Origin: Sordaria brevicollis
Lineage: Eukaryota > Ascomycota > Sordariomycetes > Sordariales > Sordariaceae
Assembly: GCA_033439795.1 (NCBI GenBank)
Contig: JAUTDP010000004.1
Coordinates: forward strand, 2,108,001-2,172,000
Length of the DNA stretch: 64,000 nucleotides
Direction of reading: 5' to 3'
The position numbers and the translations under genes were made by a program. Below are positions 52,760 through 62,860 of this stretch, piece by piece. Positions within the stretch are counted from its first letter, which is position 1. Each line of letters begins with the position of its first letter. The notes beneath the pieces are model-generated. The model was not told the DNA's origin and did no database searches. It worked only from the letters and a program-made list of their open reading frames with translations.

Positions 52760-53140
52760 ATTCGTTATATTTTTCCTTAAAATTCGAATAGATTAAAATA
52801 TTATTAAAATATATTATATAAATATAGTCGATAAATTTTATAAATGTTTTATATATATATATTTAGAATATAGCGGGTGCGTTTATAAGTTTGAACGGTA
52901 TTACTATATATTTGAAGTAATTATACCGCGTTTTGAAAGCGGTTTTTTATTAATCCCTTTTTTTAATTCGGATCCGATAGTACGTTTTGTATAAATTAAT
53001 TTTAGAAAATACTTTAGCGCCGATTATTCGGTCTATTAATTCGTTAATTAATAGTAATAGGTATTAATTTTTAATAATAATTTTATTTAGTCCCCGGTAA
53101 TCGATATATAATCGTAACGTATTATCCTTTTTAAGTATAA
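52760..53140 (-). pseudogene. Gypsy E reverse transcriptase relic
   Basis: The minus strand reads KKDNTLRLYIDYRGLNKIII, ELIDRIIGAKVFSKINLYKT, YYRIRIKKRD, KTAFKTRYNYFKYIVIPFKL and NAPAIF, one of the best preserved Gypsy matches in the window. The YxDD region lies just beyond at about 52790 as YNI-type residues. Stops are all TAA/TAG. Confidence 0.94.
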
Positions 53141-54089
53141 ATAAAATTAGTATTTTAATAAAATTTTAAGAGTAGTAAATATAATTAATTTGTAAATTCT
53201 TTTTTAAATATTCGCGTAGCGTTTTTAATTACGTAGTAAATAGAAGGTAAATAGGGATATTAGGTATTTCCTCCCTTTTTTTAAAAACGATTTCGTATTT
53301 AATATTTAATAATTGCGGTAATATTTTAACTTTTTCTTTAAAGAATATATCTTTAAACCTTTTTAATATTAGGGGAATATTGTCCGTCGTATTTTTAGGC
53401 GGCTTGTTATTTTCATTTACGTTTTTAAAATCCGGTTTTAGTAAATTATATATTGAAATTAAGTTAATAATATAAATTCGGTTATTATATATTATTTTAC
53501 GCGTGAGAGTTGTAATATTAATAAGGGGTATTTTTTTAAATTTAAATTCGTTTTTATTAATATATATAATAATGCCTTTAGAATTTATATTTAATATAAA
53601 TAATAATAATAGTAGTATCCGATTATTTCTTCGAATTGTATAGAATAATTGGGTAAATTCCCTTTCCTAACCCTTCCGGTCCTTTAAAATAAATATTAAT
53701 TCGTATATTCCGTAATAATATATTTTTTTACTATTCGTATTTATTAAAATAAATAGAATGCTGGTTTCTATTTTTTTTAATTTATATTTCTTCGCGAAGT
53801 TTTTATATATAGTATTAACCTTTATTTTTGAATTTAGGTCTATATATTCTTTTAATTAGCGACCCTTTAGTATAATTAATATTATAGAAATTTTATTTAA
53901 TTTATTTCTTCTAGCCGTTTTAAAATTATTAATTTTATTAAATAACGGTTTTTTTACGGGGTTTAGTTTTTTACCGATTTTTCGGTATTCGAAATATAAT
54001 TATCTTTTTTATTATTATTATATTTAATATTTTATTCGGTAATTACATTTTAAACGGTAACTTTCTTTTTCGGCCGGTTTTAATTATTT

Positions 54090-55200
54090 ATTTTTTTATA
54101 CTTTATATAATTATAAGCGTAATATCCTTTATTTTTATAATTATAATGATTTAGGCCGGATTCGTTATTACCTTCGTTCTATTTATTAAGAGATTGGTTT
54201 TTTTTATAGCTTTTACGCCCTTTAGAATTGCAATCCTAATTACGGTTTTAATTATAATTTCAATTATAATCTTTATTATAATTAAAACGTTCGTTATTCG
54301 AAAATTTTTTATAGTACGAGGATTATTTATTACAGCGATTTTTATTTATTTTATCCTTCGGGGTTTATTTTTTATTTTTAAATTCAATTTATTAATTTAT
54401 TACTTTCGAGGTAATTTTTATTAAATTATCGATAGGGATTTAATATATATAGAAACAGTTATATACGTCCTTTTTTAACCGGAAGAAGAAATTATATACT
54501 AATTATTTATTTACAACGACGTTTTTACTAAATTATTAATAATTACATTAGTATTAGTCCTATAATTTTTACGGGTTTTTATTATTATTTTAATATATAA
54601 GGAATAATTATTCTTTAATATCGAATTCGTAAATTTTGGGGGTAATATATTCTTTATAAATGAACTTTAAGAATTTTTTTTATATTATAGGTCGTTTCTA
54701 ACCTTTATTATCGAAGAGGGTAATAGAATATATACGCTACGAAGTAATTATAGAAATATTAGTTTTAGAGAGGGCTTATTAAATAAATTAATAGGTATTA
54801 ATATTTTTATAAATTTAATTACTATTTTTAATACTATTAATTTAATTTTCGATTTTGGCGTTTATATTATTCGTTATTAATTTACGAACATTATACGTAG
54901 GGGGACGTAAATGGGATTTTTTATTTCCTTAATTTATAATTTTTTATATAAATTATAATAATATTTATAAAAATTATAATATTATTTCTACGAATCTTTG
55001 GCGTTTGCACTATTTTGCGCGCTTACGTTCGTAGGACGTTCGTTGCTTATAATATTCTTATACGGGGGAGAAGTTATTAGAGCGGCCGGATTAGTCGGAT
55101 TGGGCGGATAAAGAATAAGAACGGGTCTAAAAGTAAGAATAGGCGCGAAATTAAAAATAGGAATAAAAATAAGAATAAAAATAGAATTAAAAATATTCAT
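54090..55200 (-). pseudogene. Gypsy E gag relic with zinc-knuckle remnant
   Basis: A minus-strand frame open from 55200 to 54988 gives a proline-rich start (FRPVLILYPPNPTNPAA, then NERPTNVSAQNSANAKDS). Near 54110-54155 the stretch HYNYKNKGYYAYNY has the spacing of a CCHC knuckle, with Cys/His mostly converted to Tyr as RIP would do. Position upstream of the reverse transcriptase fits gag. Confidence 0.6.
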
Positions 55201-55749
55201 TTAATAAATAATTACGTATAAATAGGGAATAATTATATTAATCGGATTTTAAAGGGTTTTTACCCCAATAAAATTTTAATTATAATTATTATTTTACTTT
55301 ATTAATACAATATTCCCTCCGTTAATAAGGGCTTTTAGAGCGGTAGCGGTTGAGGGTATATAAATTCTTTATTAAATACCGCTTTTTAATTTATATTTAG
55401 GTTTTTTATTTAAAGCTATTTTCGGCCTTTTTATACGGTATAAATTCGGATTATAGTTTATTATCGTTAATATTATTATATTTATCGTTAGGATTTTTTA
55501 GGGCGGTATTATATTCGGGTTCGTAAAATACTGCTTTGTAATTATTTTCCCCGTATTCGTCGGTAACCCTTTTATCGGCGGGATTTTTAATTATATTATT
55601 AATAATATATAAATAATTATACGTTTTTTATATTGGGTTTGCGTTATTTTTATAGCGAGAATTAGTAGCGCCTTTTTTGCGTAAATTCTCTTTGCGCTTA
55701 TTAATTATATTTATAGTTTTTATTAACGGAATTGTAGAGGCTAAAGAAT

Positions 55750-56023
55750 TATAAAATTATAGGTACGAGAGGGTAAGAGTAAATCGTATAAAGTAAGTTT
55801 ATTTTAGGAGAAAGACTTTAGCTTAGTTAGATATAAATTTCTAATTAGGAATTATCCTCTTTTATATTTATACGCTTCCTTATAGGTCCGGAATAATCGG
55901 CGCCCGGACTCCGAGATCCTTTCTTCTATATTATATTTTGCTATCCTTATTTTATCCGCCGTCCTGGGCTACTGTGCCCTGGTTGTGCGGGTCCCCCTAA
56001 GCCTTCTTAGCGATACCCTTATA
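55750..56023 (-). repeat. Gypsy E 5' LTR (274 bp)
   Basis: Intact copy. The inner start is RIP-altered (tataaaattatagg), and the outer third is clean around gctactgtgccctggttgtg. Confidence 0.94.
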
Positions 56024-56028
56024 TAGAG

Positions 56029-56900
56029 ACCGATTTAGGCCTCTTAATAGGCTTATCGCCGCCTTTATTACTTACGCTATTATCGTTAGCGGGCTTTTTA
56101 ATACTATAAACGCAATAGAAATAAATAATATAAAACGTAATAGCGCGTAGACTATAAACGTTAAAGCAACGAATATAATACTAAAATTTACCCTCGATAA
56201 TATTATTATCGATTTTTAACAAAATAATCCTATATTTAGTAATAAACGAAATCCTCTTCAATTTACGCTCTATCTATTTCTCTAATATATAATATTTTTT
56301 TTTAATTATAATATATAATTATTCGAAATTATTAACGGGCAACTCTTCGATTAAAACGTTATATATTAATTTAAATTAAACGGGTAATTAGAAGCGGTAT
56401 CTATATTTAAAGCCTTTAACCGCGGCAATATAAGCGTTCGAATTTTAAGAAGAAATAAAAGGCGTATTACCTATAGTAAATGAAATTTCGATAGAAGCGT
56501 CGGGCTATTCGGGAACGGTAGAATAAAAAGGTTGAATAAATATTTTAATAGTATATTAATAAAGTTAAATAATAATTAATAATAATCTGTAGCGTAAAGG
56601 AGGATATATTAATAAATCGAATAATTGAATAATGAATTACGTATAAATTTACGTGGTATTATAATTAACCAAGGTGTATTAGTAATATAATAATAGGGAA
56701 ATACTAAATTTCGTCGTTATTACGTATAAAAATATTAGAGAGTTTTTTAATAATCTAGTTAATTTGTGCGTTATAAACTAGGGATTGCTAAGTATTATTG
56801 GGTATTGGTAAATTAGGGTGTATTTAGTATTTCGAAGTGCTGGGTGGAATTATTTTTAAGGGTTGAAAAATATATATTTTGCTAGCGAAAACCTTAACTT
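56029..56900 (-). pseudogene. hAT right interior, probable transposase N-terminal region
   Basis: RIP-degraded DNA between Gypsy E and the hAT right end. The catalytic region is at 39.2-40.0 kb on the minus strand, so this should hold the N-terminus (a BED zinc finger in many hATs) and the 5' end. I could not recognise a BED motif. Assignment is positional. Confidence 0.45.
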
Positions 56901-56929
56901 AATAATAGTTAAGACCGGATAAAAAAATA

Positions 56930-57058
56930 GGTTAAGTATAGGTAAGTAAGTAAGGAGTTGTATTTACTTATAAGTAAATCCGAAACCTCCTACTTACTTA
57001 CTTATTTACTTATATTTATTTATACTTACCTACTATACTTAACTTATCGGCAGCGCTG
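56930..57058 (-). repeat. hAT right terminal inverted repeat and subterminal repeats
   Basis: Runs of cttacttactta and aagtaagtaagg lead to the terminal inverted repeat 57037-57058, the mirror of 7718-7739. Confidence 0.88.
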
Positions 57059-57066
57059 CCAGTGGC
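57059..57066. repeat. hAT 8-bp target-site duplication, right copy
   Basis: ccagtggc, identical to 7710-7717. Confidence 0.9.
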
Positions 57067-58228
57067 TCAGTTTTTACTGTTGTTTGCGAGTGCAGAAGGA
57101 TAAAATGGAAGGCATATCAACATAATAGCCACAACATTCGTTCTCGGCGTTGGCTTTCTCGTTCTACCGACTTTCTCTACACCAACTGGCTTCATATAAG
57201 CGGATATGCGAGCGCAGTCCTCTACTCCTCACGGTCTCACCATAACACTACTATTGATACCTCGGGCGTCTTGTTTTTCTTGTCACTCCTTTTCTGGAGT
57301 TATCAATGCTCAAACGTGCACAAACCGCAAGTGTCATTTGCGCCATGAACCTCAACACTTGAGCAAACTGTCGTGCATCATGGTCTTAGAAAGTTACAAG
57401 CGTGACTGTTTGATTGCAGTGACTGTTGAGGCCGGATGGCTGTCACCCACGACCTCCAAGTTCAAAATCTGAGTACTCTGTTGGTATATAAGCCGCCCTG
57501 CCCTCACTTATTCTCAGATACTGGCCCCATATCCTTCATCGGACCTTGGCTTTCTAGAATCTTGGGGTCGTGCTGCCCTTGTTTCCATCACTGACTGCCA
57601 AGAACGTGTTGTTGTGTAGTGATGGGTCACTTCCATTCACTCTTATTGATGATGACAAGCTACGGCTGCGTATACGTCTATCTCCTGACTGTTTCGACTG
57701 ACGACTGACACGACTGACGCCTCACGAAGCTCATCAGATGTATATATAACTGTTATCACGCTACTATAGCGGCTGGTTCCAGAGATAGCCCCCTTCATGG
57801 CTGTCTGTCTGCGTAAGTGGCGACTGGGAACTATGAAAACTGCCCTGGTTGATATCACAAAGACTCTGGTGAAGGTGACGGTCCACCCTCGCACTAGGGC
57901 AAGGCTCCGTCAAACCTTCAGAACTGTTCACTCACCCTTGACTTGATGTGAAGCTGTCACGTCCAAGCTTTCAGGTGAAGGGCTTGAACTCCGGGGTGGG
58001 TCAAATCTCACAAAAGCCACGCTCTGCTGATGCACTGCTTTCCAATTTCTCCTTCTTTTCGCATCAAATATCAATCTCACATTTTCGGTCAGCCTCAACA
58101 CATCAACCGTACAACACTTGAACCTCGACCAGTTCTTGCCGGCTAGCAGGAATCAATTTACGCCTTCACAACGCAATCTTGAGCCCGATCATCTTCTCTG
58201 CTGCATTTGAGGCGCACGGAGTACTACC
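57067..58228. other. Intergenic DNA upstream of the RING gene
   Basis: Normal composition. A TATA-like tatataag lies at 57485-57492, and a CT-rich stretch (about 58030-58140) immediately precedes the RING reading frame, as in many fungal promoters. An 88-codon open frame at 57206-57472 has no supporting motif and is not called. Confidence 0.5.
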
Positions 58229-60132
58229 ATGTCCTCGCAGACGGTCGACAACTCGACCGCCATGTCTTCGCCAGAGACCAACGACACAGCTACCACGACT
58301 TCGCAAGAGGTCAACAGCGCGACCACTATGTCGTCACAAGACCCTAAGCACACCACAACCATACCTGTACCGGGGCCCAAGGATACCCCCGTGTCTGCTC
58401 AAGAATTTGACAGCAAAACCACTCCCAATCGTTACGAGGCTTCATTGTGGAACGACATTTCAGACTACGTCTGCTCGCGGTCCAAACACGCCAAAGATCC
58501 TATAACTGATGGAGCTGTTCCATTCGCAAAGTGTTTGATCTGCCTCGAGGAGCTCAACATTAAAGGATTGTCTCCCGTCGGGCCAGCAGCTCAAACCCGC
58601 CCAGGGTGCTACATTCCCTGCGGCCATTTGTTTTGCACTACTTGCTGGAAGATTTAGGTGCGTTCTCTTCCAGCGCCGGTGAAGTGCTACATTGGCCGTA
58701 GTGCTCCCATACCAACCAACGGCATCCAAGGTATGTATACTTTTTTTCTGTGTCCCTTGTTTGTTCCTTCAACGGAGACCTGTAGCTAATATATTACTTT
58801 TCTGTCTTATACAGAGATCCGTAGCCTCACTGCTATGGACCTCGTCGAGTGTTATCGGTATGGCCAATCAAAGCCATACCGAAAATTTGATTGTCCGATC
58901 TGCAAGGCAGACCTGCACCATGCCGGCTGCTGTTGTGAAGTCCGGCCTGTGATGATCCCCACAAATAACCCGGGGGATCATTTGTCTAATATTTTAGCTC
59001 TCCCGAGAACGTTGGTCGAGGCCCTCAGGGATCCCAACGCCACTCCTAACGGCCCGGATGCCCCAGAACACAACCACGTTAATACGAATTATCATCCCGA
59101 CTGCCCGGACGACCATCAAGATATACGTGACGACGATCAGGGCGTGCTAGACGATGCCGAGCTCACCCCTCAGGACACTGACCATGCGCGTGTTCCCACC
59201 CAGGAGGAAGATGACCTGGTGATTGCGGGCTACGGTCGCAAATTCAACACCGCCCACGAGAACCGGGATTTCAAGAGGCTCCCCAAGTCCTCTCGTTTAA
59301 AGCAAGTAGATTCAAATGGATCGACGGTGGTTCTACCTGCTAGGCCTTTGGTGTATGATGTGCAGGGTATGCCTCAACCGGGGTTCTACCCCTTGATGCG
59401 CCTTGGGGCCCAGTATCCCAATCTACAGGAACCCAACGGCTGGGGCTGTAGTGTCACTGGTGGCCGCCTGGACAAGGTCGTCGACGCGGTTTGCGGCCAG
59501 TGCGCTCACGATTTGACGCGCTACCGCGCTTTCTACACTACAAGTACGACGAGGTCGAGCCAAGCTGGCCAGGTTACAATCCCCATCGTCCCAACATTCC
59601 AGAGCACCTGGACGGCGGCAACCTCAACCAGTTTTCAGGCTTGTCCTTGAAGCTCGCCGTGACCGCGGTCTATCTGCGGGCCGACAAGAACGGCTGGGTT
59701 ACCAAGCCGTCCTGGGGCCGCTGGCCCAAGGAACTGGACTTCATGCTACAGGCTCGCGGCTGGACGCAGGGCATTAATTTTGTGGACTGGAAGAAAGGAT
59801 GCGCGGAGGTGGAAGGTGACTGGGTCCCCAAGCCCGCAATGGCCTACCACGGCCTTCGCTCTAGCTCGGATCTAGAGGGCATGGGCCCCTACCCGGACTG
59901 GGATGAGCTCCTGCAGCAGCCCTATTGGCAGGCCCGCGGAATCACCAAAGTTCCTCGCAACCACTGGATCAACAACCACACCCTCGGCACCTGGGTGGAG
60001 GGATTTGGAACGGTCATCTTTATGACCGCCAAGTTCAGCTATACCGCCAGGTATACCCCGAACCAGGCAAGGAAGAAACTCGCAGATGAGCAGCTCAGCA
60101 AAGGAAAGGAGGTAGAGGAGATCGAAGGATGA
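58229..60132 (+). pseudogene. RING-finger protein gene, broken by a stop and a frameshift
   Basis: Exon 1 (58229-58730) starts at an ATG with a Ser/Thr-rich leader of about 95 residues and enters a RING domain: C102-x2-C105, C131-x-H133-x2-C136-x2-C139. The last pair, CPIC, is at 58892-58903 in exon 2, after an unusually long loop. RING domains bind zinc and usually act as E3 ubiquitin ligases. The reading continues across a TAG at 58655-58657 and joins exon 2 in phase, so the stop sits inside coding sequence; CAG-to-TAG would be a C-to-T change. A second lesion, a one-base frameshift, lies near 59515-59535. Beyond it the frame stays open for about 200 residues rich in W, Y and P (FVDWKKG, WGRWPKELDFML) to the stop at 60130. 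That C-terminal part is unknown to me. Readthrough or sequence error cannot be excluded. Confidence 0.72.
58731..58814 (+). other. Intron of the RING gene (84 bp)
   Basis: GTATGT donor, ctaat branch-like motif about 40 bases before the end, TACAG acceptor. Removing it creates a phase-1 join that restores the frame carrying CPIC. Confidence 0.82.
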
Positions 60133-60439
60133 AACAGGTCTTGTCCAGGACCAGATGCTCTCGAAAAGCACCTTGGGCCTTTTGAACGTCTGGGTGGTGT
60201 ATCATCCTCACGACGTTGCCTGATAGCTAAGTCAACGACTATTGGAAGATGTTCAGGTGGGGCATTGTCCAAGACTGGAGGAACTGTTGGAGGGCATCGA
60301 CATCCACAGCTTTGCCTGCGGGAAGAACTACTCAATAGCAGTCAAACAGAAGGTCGGACCACAAAATCACTAAACGACTGGGCCAATGTATACTTGGGTC
60401 GCTGGTCGGCCTTTCTTTTTCGGCTGAGCGGATCCAGAC

Positions 60440-60907
60440 ACAGCATTGGACAGTGACGAGTTAGCAAGGACTTGTATCCGTGAACGCCATGCCCGGAATG
60501 GAGGAGAAAGATGCTGGTGACGAGGAGAGCCCACTTGGAACCGCTGGCCTATGGTGTCAGATTACATGCTCCGCGAAAGAGGTCGGACGGAGGGTGTCGT
60601 CTTTGTCGACTGGAAGAACGGCATATGCGTATGGCGTCAAAGCTGGAATCTACGAGTGTTTGATCTTCCATGGATCAAGATCAATTCTGCTGCACTCTTC
60701 AACATCCAACCACGTCATATCAAGAATGGCTTCACTATCAGGACACTCGAGGACCACCACCCCCCAACCAGCGACTTCGAAGTGCATATCACCCGCAACA
60801 TGGAGAACTACCTCGGAAACAAGATAACTTGGATTAGTATGCGTTACGTTTTCCACGGTCTCCTTTTTGCCGTGGCTTGGAATTTGGACGAATCCTCGGG
60901 CCTCTAG
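60440..60907 (+). pseudogene. Degenerate paralogue of the RING gene C-terminal region
   Basis: The frame around 60530-60622 reads PTWNRWPMVSDYML, RERGRTEGVVFVDWKNG. This lines up with KPSWGRWPKELDFML, QARGWTQGINFVDWKKG at 59704-59800 in the neighbouring gene. Similarity fades but seems to persist to about 60890 (NKITWISMRYVFHGLL against NHTLGTWVEGFGTVIF). A TGA lies in frame just upstream, and no RING part is present. It looks like a partial tandem duplication that decayed. An open frame from 60551 (118 codons) could still be expressed, but nothing supports function. Confidence 0.55.
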
Positions 60908-61030
60908 CAAGGAACAAGAGGTAGAAACTAAAACGACGATAAATTGAGGTCCCCCACTACAGACCCTGCTGTATGACCGAGATGACGAACGTGATTCCGC
61001 TACCAACATACCTACGTGACTGTCTGGCCC

Positions 61031-62860
61031 TCAGAAACTCAAATAAACCCTCCCCTCCCAAGCCTTCAGCGTTCCCGCTTCCATACCAGCCATATCCCTC
61101 TTCCTCAGCGTCGTAACCAACAACCTCTCCCTCCCAGGCTCACAACCCAGTGTCTCGGCTACATCCAACCCACACTCCTTCAAATCCACCTCTGCCCCCG
61201 AGAAGTTCATAACCACCAATGCCTTCCTCCTCTTTTCCGCCTGCGTATCCCCCTCCTCAAACCCCATCTCATCCTTAACATAAACAAACAACCTCTCATC
61301 CTTCTCCAACACCGGCCTAAAAGCGCCATGCACAAACAACCCACTATACTCCTTCCTCAACCTCAACACTTTCTTGTAGAAACCCAACACCGACTCCTCA
61401 TCCCTTTCCTGCCTCTCCACGTTGAGGTTCTGGAAGTCATCATGCACCCTCATCCACGGCTCCACCCCCTCCTCCGTAAACCCAGCATTAGGTGAATCGT
61501 CCCACTGCATCGGTATCCTCGAGTGATCCCTCGCCAGAATCCTGAGTCCTTCCTCCGTCTTTCTCAGCCGTTCCTCATCACCCGATTTCTTAGCTTCCGC
61601 ATAAAAGTTCAGACTCTCCACATCTTTATACTCCCTCTCCACCTCCCATTCCCTCGGCATATTCACCATGCCAATCTCCTGCCCCTGATACAAAAACAGC
61701 GTTCCGGTAAGCGTAGCCTGCCAAAGCGCAATCGTCTTTGCGCTAGCCTCCCAACTCGCGGGGGTGGAATCGTCCCCGAAGCGAGATACCGCCCGGCCGT
61801 TATCGTGGTTTTCGCAAAAGACCGTGTGCCAACCGTCTGTGCCTTCGAGCCATGTTTGCCAGGTTGCTACGTACTGTTTCAGTTCCGATAGCGGAAATTG
61901 TCTGTACAAATACTTCCCGTGGAAGGGACCACCGGTTCCCAAGCGGATGGTGCTAAACTCAAAGACCATGTCTAACTCCTTCGCTGCGGCTGAGACGTAC
62001 GGCAGTACCTGTTCGGGGAGCGGGGTGTTGGATAACTCCCCCACCGACACGGCGTTGTACGGAGCTAGAACCTGGTCATTCATCTCCCTGATAAACTCGT
62101 GGATGCGCGGGCCGTTGCACCACATCTCGGGCGCCGGCTGGTCCGTCTCCCCCGGCATGGTAACGGGGGCGTCCGGGAAATCGACTCGTTTGGAGTACTT
62201 GTTTACGGTGTCGATGCGGAACCCGTCGACACCCCTGTCGAGCCAGAACCGCATCGCTTCGTCGTAGATGGCCTTGCGGCAGGCTGGGTTTTCCCAGTTG
62301 AGATCCGGTTGCGAGGTGTCGTAGAGGTGGAGATAGTATTCCTGGGTGTGCTCGTCCCAGGTCCAGGTAGGCCCCGCGAAATACGAGCGCCAGTTGGTGG
62401 GAGGCTTGCGCTCGCCTGTTACGGGATCGTAGCGGGCTGGTTTCCACATGTACCAGTCGCGTTTTGGGTTGGTTTTTGAGGAGCGCGATTCTTGGAACCA
62501 GGGGTGTTGGTCTGAGGTGTGGTTGACGACGAGGTCGAGGATCAGCTTCATGCCCCGGGAGTGGCAGGCGGCGATGAGGTCGTCGACGTCAGAAAGGGTG
62601 CCGTAGCGGGAGTAGACGGCTTGGTAGTCGGAGATGTCGTAGCCCATGTCCTTCTGGGGAGACTCGAACATGGGAGACAGCCAGACGCAGTCGACGCCAA
62701 GGTCGTGCAGGTAGTCGATTTTGGCGATGAGGCCGGGGATGTCGCCCCAGCCGTCATTGTTGGTGTCTTTGAAGCTGGCTGGGTAGACCTGGTAGAAGAC
62801 GGCTTCTTTCCACCAGGGCGTTTTGCCCACGCAGAGGGAGGTGTCGTTGACGGAGCCCAT
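61031..62860 (-). CDS. GH13 alpha-glucosidase (maltase / oligo-1,6-glucosidase type)
   Basis: An intact, intronless 609-residue frame. It begins WWKEAVFYQVYPASFKDTN (residues 16-34), the hallmark start of GH13 alpha-glucosidases. Region I is DLVVNHTSDQHPWF (109-122). The nucleophile is D217 in GFRIDTVNK, acid/base E275 in SVGEL, and the transition-state stabiliser D353 in FCENHDN. QGQEIGM (392-398) and RIPMQWDDSPNAGF (448-461) are further family marks. The beta-sheet C-terminal domain is present. The family hydrolyses terminal alpha-1,4 or alpha-1,6 glucosyl bonds of maltose-like sugars. No signal peptide is seen, so a cytosolic maltase is likely, as in fungal MAL systems. The start is supported by ATG context gccATGG and by length. 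No transporter or regulator neighbour is in view. It is the only clearly intact gene here. Confidence 0.96.
   Translation of the reverse strand: MGSVNDTSLCVGKTPWWKEAVFYQVYPASFKDTNNDGWGDIPGLIAKIDYLHDLGVDCVWLSPMFESPQKDMGYDISDYQAVYSRYGTLSDVDDLIAACHSRGMKLILDLVVNHTSDQHPWFQESRSSKTNPKRDWYMWKPARYDPVTGERKPPTNWRSYFAGPTWTWDEHTQEYYLHLYDTSQPDLNWENPACRKAIYDEAMRFWLDRGVDGFRIDTVNKYSKRVDFPDAPVTMPGETDQPAPEMWCNGPRIHEFIREMNDQVLAPYNAVSVGELSNTPLPEQVLPYVSAAAKELDMVFEFSTIRLGTGGPFHGKYLYRQFPLSELKQYVATWQTWLEGTDGWHTVFCENHDNGRAVSRFGDDSTPASWEASAKTIALWQATLTGTLFLYQGQEIGMVNMPREWEVEREYKDVESLNFYAEAKKSGDEERLRKTEEGLRILARDHSRIPMQWDDSPNAGFTEEGVEPWMRVHDDFQNLNVERQERDEESVLGFYKKVLRLRKEYSGLFVHGAFRPVLEKDERLFVYVKDEMGFEEGDTQAEKRRKALVVMNFSGAEVDLKECGLDVAETLGCEPGRERLLVTTLRKRDMAGMEAGTLKAWEGRVYLSF

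Larger units (their letters stand above)
40270..56023 (-). mobile_element. Gypsy LTR retrotransposon E (split by Gypsy F)
   Basis: The right LTR is 55750-56023 (274 bp). The left LTR is 40270-40509 plus 48345-48378, interrupted by F, also 274 bp when the 5-bp duplication is counted once. Perfect target duplication tagag at 40265-40269 and 56024-56028. A C-run just inside the left LTR (48384-48390) is a minus-strand polypurine tract. Reverse transcriptase and gag relics on the minus strand agree. Without F it is about 7.9 kb. It inserted in the hAT transposase gene. Confidence 0.96.
7718..57058 (-). mobile_element. hAT-superfamily DNA transposon expanded by nested retroelements
   Basis: The ends are inverted repeats (cagcgctg[t/c]cgataagttaagt at 7718-7739 and 57037-57058) flanked by a perfect 8-bp duplication, ccagtggc, at 7710-7717 and 57059-57066. 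Eight-base duplications are typical of hAT elements. Transposase relics on the minus strand confirm it: a C-terminal hATC dimerisation region at 7955-8112 and the catalytic region at 39200-40010. Subterminal arrays of cttactta/aagtaagt lie inside both ends, as in many hATs. Subtracting Gypsy A and Gypsy E leaves about 3.4 kb, the normal size of an autonomous hAT, so the 49-kb span comes from later insertions and not from a giant element. Confidence 0.9.

Noticed and set aside
54194..54424. 76-codon hydrophobic plus-strand frame
   Set aside because: Antisense to the Gypsy E gag zinc-knuckle region and explained by T-rich composition.
7718..57058. Starship-type giant cargo transposon
   Set aside because: No tyrosine-recombinase captain or cargo genes seen. 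The interior is nested retroelements, and the ends, 8-bp duplication and transposase relics are hAT.
58679..58730. Missing last RING cysteine (KCYIG)
   Set aside because: The final C-x2-C pair is better supplied by CPIC at 58892-58903 in exon 2, so the RING set is complete apart from the upstream stop.
58835..59650. Separate intact gene starting at 58835
   Set aside because: The frame continues in phase from exon 1 through the 84-bp intron and is the second half of the RING gene; its 3' end runs out of frame after the frameshift.
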